The notes under the pieces: generated by a model | The model's database searches: none | Seen by the model: the letters and a program-made list of their open reading frames with translations, nothing else | Told to the model about the DNA's origin: nothing | Position numbers and translations under genes: made by a program | Part shown: positions 49,010 through 57,148 of the stretch, one piece after another | How the letters are laid out: each line of letters opens with the position of its first letter | How positions within the stretch are numbered: the first letter of the stretch is position 1 | DNA from: Pseudomonadota bacterium | GTDB lineage: Bacteria > Desulfobacterota > Desulfobulbia > Desulfobulbales > JAHJIY01 | Length of the DNA: 64,000 bases | Assembly: GCA_018823175.1 (NCBI GenBank) | Contig: JAHJIY010000051.1 | Location: forward strand, 1 to 64,000 | Direction of reading: 5' to 3'

Positions 49010-49945
49010 TTAAGCATATGCCCGGGTTCGGTCAATCCTGCGGGCAAGTTCGCTTGAGTAGCTATGGCCTAGACGTTTTCTGTTTTTATATGCCCACTCG
49101 GAAAGCTTGGTTTCCCCAGCCGGTTGATCGTCAACACTTAAAAGATCATCCATCAGACCGACGATCTCTTCCCTGGTAACCACCACATCGTTGACAAACT
49201 TGCTGACGATTGAGCCGACCAGGTAACCAAGTCTTGGGGAGACGGAAACGATAGGTTTGCTGATGCCGATTATGTCACCGATTTTTTCAACCAGATCCCG
49301 ATATGAAAATGTTTCAGGCCCGATTGCGTTAATAATCACATTATCGGGGTTACCACCTTCCCGAACTGCCAGCTCGGCGAAATCTTCCACAAAAATTGGC
49401 TGAAGACGATAACTGCCATAGCCAAAAATTGGGAAAATCGGCATTTTCCGCAGAAGCCAGGCGATGTTGTTGATCAGGATATCCTCCTTGCCAAAAAGGA
49501 CTGCAGGGCGCAGAATGGAGTATGAAATCCCGGACTCGATCAGCGCCTGTTCCAGAACAGCCTTGCCATGGAAATATTCAAGCTCCGTGTCCAGGGACGG
49601 ATTGGTGATACTTGTGTGGATAATCTTTTCAACCCCGGCCTCTTTGGCGGCGGCAAAAAGCTTTAAGGTATTCTCCACCGCATCCTGGTGAGAGAATCGT
49701 TTATGGTTAAAGCGGACCCAATAGGTATTGTACAACACTTTCACATCCTGCAAGGATTCGACAAGCTTTGCCGGCTTGTCGAAATTAAATTCGGCTACTC
49801 TGATCTTACTGCCAAAAGAGTTTTGCCGATTCGGGGAATTAGTAAGCGTGGCGGTCGGTAATCCCATGTTCAGCAACATCCTGGCAATGTATTTTCCGGA
49901 GAAACCGAAAGCCCCTGTAACCATATGGGTATTTCTTTCTTTCAT
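49010..49945 (-). CDS. NAD(P)-binding NmrA/SDR-like protein
   Basis: GAFGFSGKYIARMLL; ISYSILRPAVLFGKEDIL. Confidence 0.88.
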   Translation of the reverse strand: MKERNTHMVTGAFGFSGKYIARMLLNMGLPTATLTNSPNRQNSFGSKIRVAEFNFDKPAKLVESLQDVKVLYNTYWVRFNHKRFSHQDAVENTLKLFAAAKEAGVEKIIHTSITNPSLDTELEYFHGKAVLEQALIESGISYSILRPAVLFGKEDILINNIAWLLRKMPIFPIFGYGSYRLQPIFVEDFAELAVREGGNPDNVIINAIGPETFSYRDLVEKIGDIIGISKPIVSVSPRLGYLVGSIVSKFVNDVVVTREEIVGLMDDLLSVDDQPAGETKLSEWAYKNRKRLGHSYSSELARRIDRTRAYA

Positions 49946-49959
49946 GACATCCTCCTTTT

Positions 49960-50490
49960 TTAGTTTTTTGAAAACATTGTTTTTACAACATTGCTTTTCA
50001 GGTCATCAATGACAAGCAAGGTAGCGACCAGATTATCCAGGCTGTCAAAGAACTTCTTGAGAGCCAGCATTCGCTCTTTATAGAAAGCGGAGGTCTCGAC
50101 ATCGGTTGTTTGATCAACCTCACTATTGAGCAGTTCAAGGCTTTCGCCGACCGATCTGATCGCCAGATCGAATTCGTTTTTTTCCCGCTCCCGGAGAATC
50201 CCTTTGGCAATCTTCCAGAAGTCGGTTTCCGCCACGTAATAATCCTTGCGGTCACCAACCTTTAACTTCTTATGGACAACCCCCAGTCTCTCCAGGTTTC
50301 TGATATTGGTACTCACCGCCCCTTTGCTTACCCCGGCTTCCTTTACAAGTTCATCCAGGGTAACGGGTTCGGCAGAAAGATAAGTGACGGCGAAGATAGC
50401 CCCCATTGCCTTCGGAAAACCCCAGAAGCTACTTATCCTGCTGATTCCCTGAATGAAATGGTCCCTGGCCTCAATTACATGATCGTCCAT
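49960..50490 (-). CDS. GbsR/MarR family transcriptional regulator
   Basis: MDDHVIEARDHFIQGISRISSFWGFPKAMGAIFAVTYLS...DELVKEAGVSKGAVSTNIRNLERLG. Start placed at 50490, preceded by GGAGGTG; the track's longer start would run through the palindrome. Confidence 0.85.
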   Translation of the reverse strand: MDDHVIEARDHFIQGISRISSFWGFPKAMGAIFAVTYLSAEPVTLDELVKEAGVSKGAVSTNIRNLERLGVVHKKLKVGDRKDYYVAETDFWKIAKGILREREKNEFDLAIRSVGESLELLNSEVDQTTDVETSAFYKERMLALKKFFDSLDNLVATLLVIDDLKSNVVKTMFSKN

Positions 50491-50510
50491 AGCGCACCTC
50501 CATATAGATC

Positions 50511-50528
50511 GTTTAGTTCGAACTAAAC
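50511..50528. promoter_or_regulatory. Candidate operator: 18 bp perfect palindrome GTTTAGTTCGAACTAAAC
   Basis: Exact self-complement, 20 nt upstream of the GbsR-like start codon. Confidence 0.75.
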
Positions 50529-50737
50529 AAAGTATATGCGACAAAACAAATTGTGTCAAGCAGGGAAAATAAGAAGATATTTGAATCTAAGAGATGTGAA
50601 GAAGAATTGTTTTGAAAGAAAGCCGTGGTTGTGGCGAATAATCATTGCCTTGTCCGAACCTACCAGCGTTAGTTTGAGTATAAGAAAAAATTAGGTGAGC
50701 AGTGCCCCCCTATCAACATGACCCCTTTTCCTCAAAA

Positions 50738-51340
50738 CTATGTTCTGGCGTGCAACTCATTCAACCTTTGATAAGCTTTTGCCAAGCTTTCTGAGTTTGT
50801 CATCGCTCGATCGATTGACCATTGTTCTTCAACAAAACGACCAAGCATTTGGTTATATCCAAACCCTATCTTTGACCGTACGCCCCGTTCCGGAAGGATA
50901 GCCGCCTTTATTTCTCGATTACTATAGCGACGAACTAATTTGAGCAAGAGTTGTTTTGGGTCATCAATGTTTTCTGGATTTGGGGGGAGCTGAGATAACG
51001 GCACATCAAAAAAATCCGAAAAACCATTACGATCTGCCAATAGCCAGGACTCTATTTCCCTTACTGCTACTCGAAACAACAAGTCATTAGGTAGCTCATT
51101 ACCACCCGACCAATTACTAATCAAGGTCGAAGGACACTCTATCATGTCCAAGTCTGTAAGCAACAGCACAGGTATATTTCGTGCCAATTTTATCAGTTCA
51201 GGTAATTTTGCCCGGAGATAACTGTTACCCCGACGTCCCAGCCGAACAGAAATCAGAAAATCGTGATTAACCTTCATTACCAGACAATCAACCACCGACT
51301 CGCTTAATGCATCCTCAGTGGCCACATAGAGCAAAGTCAT
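50738..51340 (-). CDS. TOPRIM-like (DUF4276-like) protein
   Basis: LLYVATEDALSES (Glu), VLLLTDLDM (DxD), VREIESWLLAD; 4 bp overlap with the upstream ATPase. Confidence 0.65.
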   Translation of the reverse strand: MTLLYVATEDALSESVVDCLVMKVNHDFLISVRLGRRGNSYLRAKLPELIKLARNIPVLLLTDLDMIECPSTLISNWSGGNELPNDLLFRVAVREIESWLLADRNGFSDFFDVPLSQLPPNPENIDDPKQLLLKLVRRYSNREIKAAILPERGVRSKIGFGYNQMLGRFVEEQWSIDRAMTNSESLAKAYQRLNELHART

Positions 51341-52494
51341 TTCCAGAGGCCTAATTGTTCTACATTCTTCGGCCTGGTCTGTGGCAAGACCACTTCAGCA
51401 ATAGAAAAACCGGCATCCAGTCCCTTTTCTTCCTCCTCGGTTACAAGCCTGACATTAGTTCCTTCTTTATTGGACTCAAGGACTATTACACCCTTTGAAT
51501 CAATACCTTTATTGCTTAAAAGGGCTTCACTATGGGTGCTGACAATGATCTGCCGTCGTTGTTTCATCTCACGCTGGATACTGTTCATTAACAGCGGAAT
51601 CTGCTCGACAACAGATTGGTGGAGAGACAACTCCGGTTCTTCTATTAATAGTAGGCTGTCACCTTCCTGAAGAGTCCACATGATACCCAAGAGTCGTAAC
51701 GTGCCATCTGAAAAGTCATCTTCCCGTTGCCAACCGGCATTTGGCCGATGGTGCTCGTATAGAGCTTCAAGATGCGGTCGCCCAGTGTTGTCGTCTTTCT
51801 TGAAACGCAATTCCTTAAACTGCGGAACCGCAGCTTTTAATGCTTTGTTCATTTTCCGCAGCCGAGCATTTCGCGTCCTCTCGGTACATTTGGCGATCCT
51901 CTCCAAAAATCCTTGGCCGAAAGGATCATCCTCCAGGCGATTGCCGCTGATTTTATCACCGTATTTCAATAACTGTGGCACCAAGTGAAGGTAGGTGATA
52001 CCCCCGAAAAAGTCAGATAAATTCCGGAATTCGGCGTTTGTCCTGGTCTGCTCCAGATGAGTTTCGGTAAGTAACTGAAGATCTTTCTTGTCTGCGGGGT
52101 CCGGCCGGGAGAGTAGACGTTGGTCGCCTTGCCATACTTCCTCTGTAGAAACCAATAATCGCTGCGCACCTTTCCCTTCGAGCCTGAAACCAAGCACGTA
52201 TCTCCAAGAAGATGATGAATCATCTATACGGTCAGAGAATCGAACTTCAATTCTCACTTCTGGATCCTTTCTGGCATGAAGGCAGCGCAACTTACTTACC
52301 CCCCCCCTGTCTTCTACTGCCTTTTGCAAGCCCCCGCCCGAAGGTTTGCAAACATCCCGAAGGAATCGAAAAACATCCAACAAGTTCGACTTGCCAACCG
52401 CATTCGGGCCGATTAAATAAGAACGCGGTGCAAAATGAATCTCCGCATCTCGAAAGTTCCTCCAGTTTTTCAGGTGCAAATAGGTGATATACAT
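51337..52494 (-). CDS. AAA (RecF/OLD-like, AAA_21) ATPase
   Basis: YLHLKNWRNFRDAEIHFAPRSYLIGPNAVGKSNLLDVFRFL; SLLLIEEPELSLHQSVVEQIPLLM. Confidence 0.9.
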   Translation of the reverse strand: MYITYLHLKNWRNFRDAEIHFAPRSYLIGPNAVGKSNLLDVFRFLRDVCKPSGGGLQKAVEDRGGVSKLRCLHARKDPEVRIEVRFSDRIDDSSSSWRYVLGFRLEGKGAQRLLVSTEEVWQGDQRLLSRPDPADKKDLQLLTETHLEQTRTNAEFRNLSDFFGGITYLHLVPQLLKYGDKISGNRLEDDPFGQGFLERIAKCTERTRNARLRKMNKALKAAVPQFKELRFKKDDNTGRPHLEALYEHHRPNAGWQREDDFSDGTLRLLGIMWTLQEGDSLLLIEEPELSLHQSVVEQIPLLMNSIQREMKQRRQIIVSTHSEALLSNKGIDSKGVIVLESNKEGTNVRLVTEEEEKGLDAGFSIAEVVLPQTRPKNVEQLGLWK

Positions 52495-52528
52495 TTACAG
52501 AACCTCACTCAGTTCAGATTGATTACTA

Positions 52529-52891
52529 TCAAGGATTCGAGACCAGATCATCAGCGATTTTCACGGCGGTATAAAGGGTCGAGGGGTCGAGTCCGCTTTT
52601 GGCTTTTGTTCTGATTTCGACATTATCGAAATCATGGTTCATTCTTTTTCCCCTTGGGCCAACATATTCATGATCAGTAGAATCTATAAATTCTGGGAAC
52701 ACCATGCATAATTGTAGGTCAACATATTTACAAATTAAATTGTAATCAATCAAGGGGCCAGATCCGCTCTTGGCTTTTGGCAAGTTCCTTGATCCACCCA
52801 CGCATGTTTTCAGCTCTCCAGTATCCTCAACCCGTTTATAAAACCTGCTTCTCGGTACATGCCCAAGAGACCTTATCTTACTCGATTTCAA
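52529..52891 (-). CDS. Doubtful ORF containing dispersed-repeat-derived sequence
   Basis: Translation repeats KAKSGSGPLID / KAKSGLDPST, both encoded by copies of the TCCGCTYTTGGCTTTTG repeat. Confidence 0.25.
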   Translation of the reverse strand: MKSSKIRSLGHVPRSRFYKRVEDTGELKTCVGGSRNLPKAKSGSGPLIDYNLICKYVDLQLCMVFPEFIDSTDHEYVGPRGKRMNHDFDNVEIRTKAKSGLDPSTLYTAVKIADDLVSNP

Positions 52892-54038
52892 GAGTAGTTA
52901 GTGTTTGCCAGGGGTAAATTTTGATATCTTCCTGTTTTCTGGACTGGTCCCCGCCATAGATCAGAGAACAATCCCTGGTTTGGGGATAGATTTTCCTGAA
53001 GTACTCCAAGCCCTTCAAGAGATCGCTGCCGATTGTCTGACTGGATTTGATCTCTATCATATCAACATATGAACCATAATCAAGCAGGACATCGACTTCA
53101 TGCCCCTTGCTGTCGCGGAGGTAATAGAGATTATCGGTTTGGCCGCGGTTCGACCTTTTTTTCAGTAATTCTGCAATAACGAGATTTTCAAACAATGCAC
53201 CCCGCAGGGGATGGGCAGAGACATGTTCCACTTTCTGGATGCCAAGCAAAAAAGAGGCCAATCCCGGATCAATGAAGTACAGCTTAGGCGCCTTGATCAA
53301 CCGCTTGCCCAGATTGCTGTAAAAAGGCGGCAGCAGTTTAATAATATAACTTGCTTCCAGAATCGATAACCAGCTTTTGATCGTATTATGATTGACCCCG
53401 CAATCGTTGCCAAGTGATGAGAAATTTACCACCTGCCCACAACATGCGGCACAGAGTTTCAGAAATACATCAAAGCGTGAAAGATCCTTAACATTGATCA
53501 GCAACCGCAGGTCCCGTTCAACAGAGGTATTGAAGTAAAAAGACAGCGCCTCCGTCGGGTTGAGATGCTTATCGTAAATTCGCGGATAAGATCCCCGGTA
53601 GAGGAATTCGTCAATTGTACCGATTGGCTGCAGGGTGGCAATTTCGGCAAGGGAAAACGGCAGCAGCCTTGCAATAGCGGTGCGGCCCGCAAGAGACTGA
53701 CTGACGTTGTTCAGGAATTCAAAGTTCTGGCTGCCGGCAAGGATAAATTGGCCGGTAGTTGGCGATTCGTCAACGATGATCTGGATATATGATAGCAACT
53801 CCGGAGCGCGTTGAATTTCGTCCAGCACGGCGCCATCAGGAAAACGGGCCAGAAACCCCCTGGGATCCGATCCGGCAAAATTCCGTTCTTCAATGCTTTC
53901 CAGTGAGACGTAAGGCTTTTCAGGAAACAACATCCTGCAAAGCGTTGTTTTTCCTGACTGTCTTGGCCCGGTAATAGTAACAATAGGGTACTGCCCGGTA
54001 TACTGGAGTACTTTGGCGGCAATAGTTCTCGGGATCAT
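52878..54038 (-). CDS. ATP-binding protein, AAA_14/DUF4143 type
   Basis: TITGPRQSGKTTLCRMLFP; GAVLDEIQRAPELLSYIQ; FENLVIAELLKK; EVDVLLDYGSYVDMIEIKSS. Confidence 0.92.
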   Translation of the reverse strand: MIPRTIAAKVLQYTGQYPIVTITGPRQSGKTTLCRMLFPEKPYVSLESIEERNFAGSDPRGFLARFPDGAVLDEIQRAPELLSYIQIIVDESPTTGQFILAGSQNFEFLNNVSQSLAGRTAIARLLPFSLAEIATLQPIGTIDEFLYRGSYPRIYDKHLNPTEALSFYFNTSVERDLRLLINVKDLSRFDVFLKLCAACCGQVVNFSSLGNDCGVNHNTIKSWLSILEASYIIKLLPPFYSNLGKRLIKAPKLYFIDPGLASFLLGIQKVEHVSAHPLRGALFENLVIAELLKKRSNRGQTDNLYYLRDSKGHEVDVLLDYGSYVDMIEIKSSQTIGSDLLKGLEYFRKIYPQTRDCSLIYGGDQSRKQEDIKIYPWQTLTTLEIE

Positions 54039-54058
54039 AACTTTATTCCATATCGCAA

Positions 54059-54097
54059 CAGGAACAGATTATCAATCTAATTAACAATCTGTTCCTG
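54059..54097. repeat. REP-like hairpin CAGGAACAGATT-N15-AATCTGTTCCTG
   Basis: 12 bp perfect inverted repeat, no adjacent T-tract. Confidence 0.75.
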
Positions 54098-54205
54098 GCC
54101 AATTCAAGTCCGCTTTTGACTTTTGGCAAATGCTCACTCACCCATGTTTCAAAAATAGGGACAGATTAGTTCTTTCACCTGAATAATCGAACAACAAAGA
54201 TCTCC

Positions 54206-55543
54206 TTATTGATCCGCACCTTTATCCAGCGCATACCAGTCGATTTTTCTGGTGATATACATAACCGTCGCCAGGACAATAAAAAGACCGATACCGCCCA
54301 TGATCAGGGCATAGTCCTCAAGCTGCAGGACGATGTAAAGATAGGCATAGAGCACGGCCAGAATGGCGGAGACCGTTAGGGTGAAATGTTTGTTCTTAAG
54401 GATGCCCTGGGAGTAGCCGGTAATGGTGGCGGTAATCGCCAGGGCCGAGATGATGTAAGCGAGGTCGAAACTCAGGTGTTCCGAGATGGCCAGAAGCAGG
54501 ACGTAAAACAGGATGATGGCCAGGCCGATCAGCAGATACTGGATGGGATGGACCCGATTCCGATTGATGACCTCGGAAAAGAAAAAAGCGGCAAAGGTGA
54601 AGACTATGAACATCAGTGCATATTTCGAGATCCGGGTCGACTTCTGGTAAATATCGGCGGTGATGATCAAGTTCAGGCCGAATGAGGCCTCTTTGACCTT
54701 GTAACTACCACCCTGCCAGAATTGAGGAAAATTACGGTTCAGTGACAAGACTCTCCATAATGCCGAAAACCCCTGATCAGAGACCTCCCGGGTGGCAGGG
54801 AGAAAAGCGCCGTTGAAACTTGGCGAAGGCCAGCTCGACTTGAGGGCGACCTCGGTCTTTTCCCCAACCGGAACAAAGTGGAGCATCTCACTGCCGTTCA
54901 GATCAAGACGCAGTGAAAAATTGTTTTCCGTGCTATTCAAGGAGAGGGGGATCACCGCCTGGACCCCTGCCCCGGCAAGGTCCATAGTTTTCAAACCAGG
55001 GCTCACCTTGTAGGCCTGGTTGTTGTAGTTGACGACGATACTATCCTTAATCCCCCGCATATCGCTGATCCCGACCGAGAATACGGCCTTGTCCCACATA
55101 ACGTTCTTCGGATCAATATCGGTCTGACCAAGGGGCGGCATGGCGAAATTGCCGGCGATCTCAAGTCTGGTGTTATACAGTACCGCTTCGTAAATCCCCC
55201 GGTATCGGACTTCCGGGGCCATCTCGCCGACAATGTCAAGCTTCTCCGGCAGGATGTGGAGATATAATATGTTGAACTTTTCTTGGCCCTTCTCGTCTTT
55301 ATAGTACGACTTATAGGGAACGGTGAAGAAGGGGCCGGTGATCGTCTGGCTGCCTCCCCACTTCTGGTTGATCTCGCCGACAACGCCATCCCGGCGCGAC
55401 TCTCTCTCATGCATCAGGGAAGAGACCATGGCCGAGGGAATCAGCAGGACCACAACCAGTAAGCCGATCGTCATAATCTTCATGGTCGCTGACGAACTGA
55501 AATATTCACTCGTTTTCTTTATTGTGTCCTGGGTACTCATCAT
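54206..55543 (-). CDS. creD: CreD-family inner membrane protein
   Basis: VSSLMHERESRRDGVVGEINQKWGGSQTITGPFFTVPY; multiple C-terminal TM segments. Confidence 0.92.
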   Translation of the reverse strand: MMSTQDTIKKTSEYFSSSATMKIMTIGLLVVVLLIPSAMVSSLMHERESRRDGVVGEINQKWGGSQTITGPFFTVPYKSYYKDEKGQEKFNILYLHILPEKLDIVGEMAPEVRYRGIYEAVLYNTRLEIAGNFAMPPLGQTDIDPKNVMWDKAVFSVGISDMRGIKDSIVVNYNNQAYKVSPGLKTMDLAGAGVQAVIPLSLNSTENNFSLRLDLNGSEMLHFVPVGEKTEVALKSSWPSPSFNGAFLPATREVSDQGFSALWRVLSLNRNFPQFWQGGSYKVKEASFGLNLIITADIYQKSTRISKYALMFIVFTFAAFFFSEVINRNRVHPIQYLLIGLAIILFYVLLLAISEHLSFDLAYIISALAITATITGYSQGILKNKHFTLTVSAILAVLYAYLYIVLQLEDYALIMGGIGLFIVLATVMYITRKIDWYALDKGADQ

Positions 55544-55749
55544 TGTCCTCTTTCTGCAATTTCGTCATGATAACCCGGCGTTGCGGGACTTCTCCACACC
55601 GGCAGCCTATCTTTTCAAAAACCGGAACAGATCTATTTTTTACTGTTTCTAAAGTTCTTGCTCTGATTTTATGATTGACGGTGACTGATTATCTACCCAA
55701 CGCATCAATTTTATTGGGAAACATTAAAATACAAACTTGCTTGTCCGGG

Positions 55750-56964
55750 CTAAATCTTCAAGAGATACATATTTGAATCACCTGAACTTGAGATAGTCGT
55801 ACCAAACAGAACATATTCCCCGTCATCACTCTCGATAATGCTTTTGCCGATCGCCTCGGAATCACCATCAAATGTCTTTTCCCATGACTTGTTCCCCTGA
55901 TCATCAGTTTTAACCAGGTACATGTTGTTGGGACCTGAGGTCTGATTATAATCAAATTTTATTGTTTCACCGAACAGAACAAATCCACCGTCAGACGTTT
56001 GCTGTACAGCATATCCACGGTTGATATCATTTTCACCATACATATATGTTTTACTCCAAAGCTCGGCGCCGGTTGAATCAGTCTTGACCAGGTATAATGT
56101 TGATTCCCGGTTGGATTGTCCCAACAAAATAAACCCTCCATCGGTGGTCATGTTAAATGATGTGGCATATTCCCAATCACTACCGCCATATTTATTTTCC
56201 CAAACCATTACTCCATCGACATCTGTTTTAAACAACAAATAATCAGTCAACCCTGCGCCCTTTCCTTCACCATAAACGACATATCCGCCATCGCCTGCCT
56301 CCAGGACAGAAACTCCTTTATCTCCAGACCAGGTTAGATCTCCGTAAGTTTTACTCCATACTGTGTTTCCATCTTCGTCAACTTTTATTAGATTTATTAA
56401 ATCTTCCCATGAAAGGAAACCTTCATCGACAGTGCCAACTAGCACATAACCCCCATCAGAAGTTGTCTGGACCGAACTGGCATAATCATAACCAGCTCCA
56501 CCAAAGGTTTTTGACCATACTTCATTGCCGGCAGAATCAGTTTTAATCAGATAAATATCACTAAAACCCGATCCCATCGATTCGGTTTTACCGACAATAA
56601 TGAACCCGTTATCAGGCGCAATGGCGATGGCCGAACCATAATCATCCTCTGTTCCGCCAAATGTTTTTTCCCACTGTTTCTGCCCGGCAGAATCTGTTTT
56701 TACGAGATAAATATCCGTTTTGCGATTACCCGATGAGTTTGTATTTCCTAAAAGGATATAGCCACCATCCGAAGTCTGCAGAGCTGCGATCCCGCTTTCA
56801 TCACCTGTTCCTCCAAATGATTGTTCAAAGGCCACATCTCCATTATCTCCTGAAGTGGCGGAAGTGGAGCTGCTTCCTCCCCCGCCGCCACATGCAATCA
56901 ACAATATGCCGCTCAAAATAATCGTTATTGCCGTAGATATATCTCTCCGCATAATAACCTCCAT
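55750..56964 (-). CDS. Lipoprotein with tandem ~50 aa beta-propeller-like repeats
   Basis: LLIACGGGGGSSS lipobox; repeated TSDGGYILLGxT...DIYLVKTDSAGxxxWxKTFGG units. Confidence 0.8.
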   Translation of the reverse strand: MEVIMRRDISTAITIILSGILLIACGGGGGSSSTSATSGDNGDVAFEQSFGGTGDESGIAALQTSDGGYILLGNTNSSGNRKTDIYLVKTDSAGQKQWEKTFGGTEDDYGSAIAIAPDNGFIIVGKTESMGSGFSDIYLIKTDSAGNEVWSKTFGGAGYDYASSVQTTSDGGYVLVGTVDEGFLSWEDLINLIKVDEDGNTVWSKTYGDLTWSGDKGVSVLEAGDGGYVVYGEGKGAGLTDYLLFKTDVDGVMVWENKYGGSDWEYATSFNMTTDGGFILLGQSNRESTLYLVKTDSTGAELWSKTYMYGENDINRGYAVQQTSDGGFVLFGETIKFDYNQTSGPNNMYLVKTDDQGNKSWEKTFDGDSEAIGKSIIESDDGEYVLFGTTISSSGDSNMYLLKI

Positions 56965-57148
56965 TAAAATTGAGTTAGCTCTTCTTCTCGTTAATTAGAT
57001 ACCCCCCTCGCAACAGATGGCGGATAGCCTGAAACTTCGAGCTGTAAAGAGAGTAAAGGGGCAAAATATTTATGGATTGTTAAAGATGTTTATCAACACC
57101 GACATTACCTGTCAACCTGAAAGAGCTATAAGCCAATCCATGCTTTAG

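Noticed and set aside
54059-54097. Hairpin as a Rho-independent terminator
   Set aside because: No T-tract on either side and AT-rich stem; a REP-like or operator role is more likely.
55750-56964. Repeats in this interval as a DNA tandem-repeat or CRISPR-like array
   Set aside because: The periodicity is at the protein level (~50 aa propeller-like units) with divergent DNA; no CRISPR array seen anywhere in the window.
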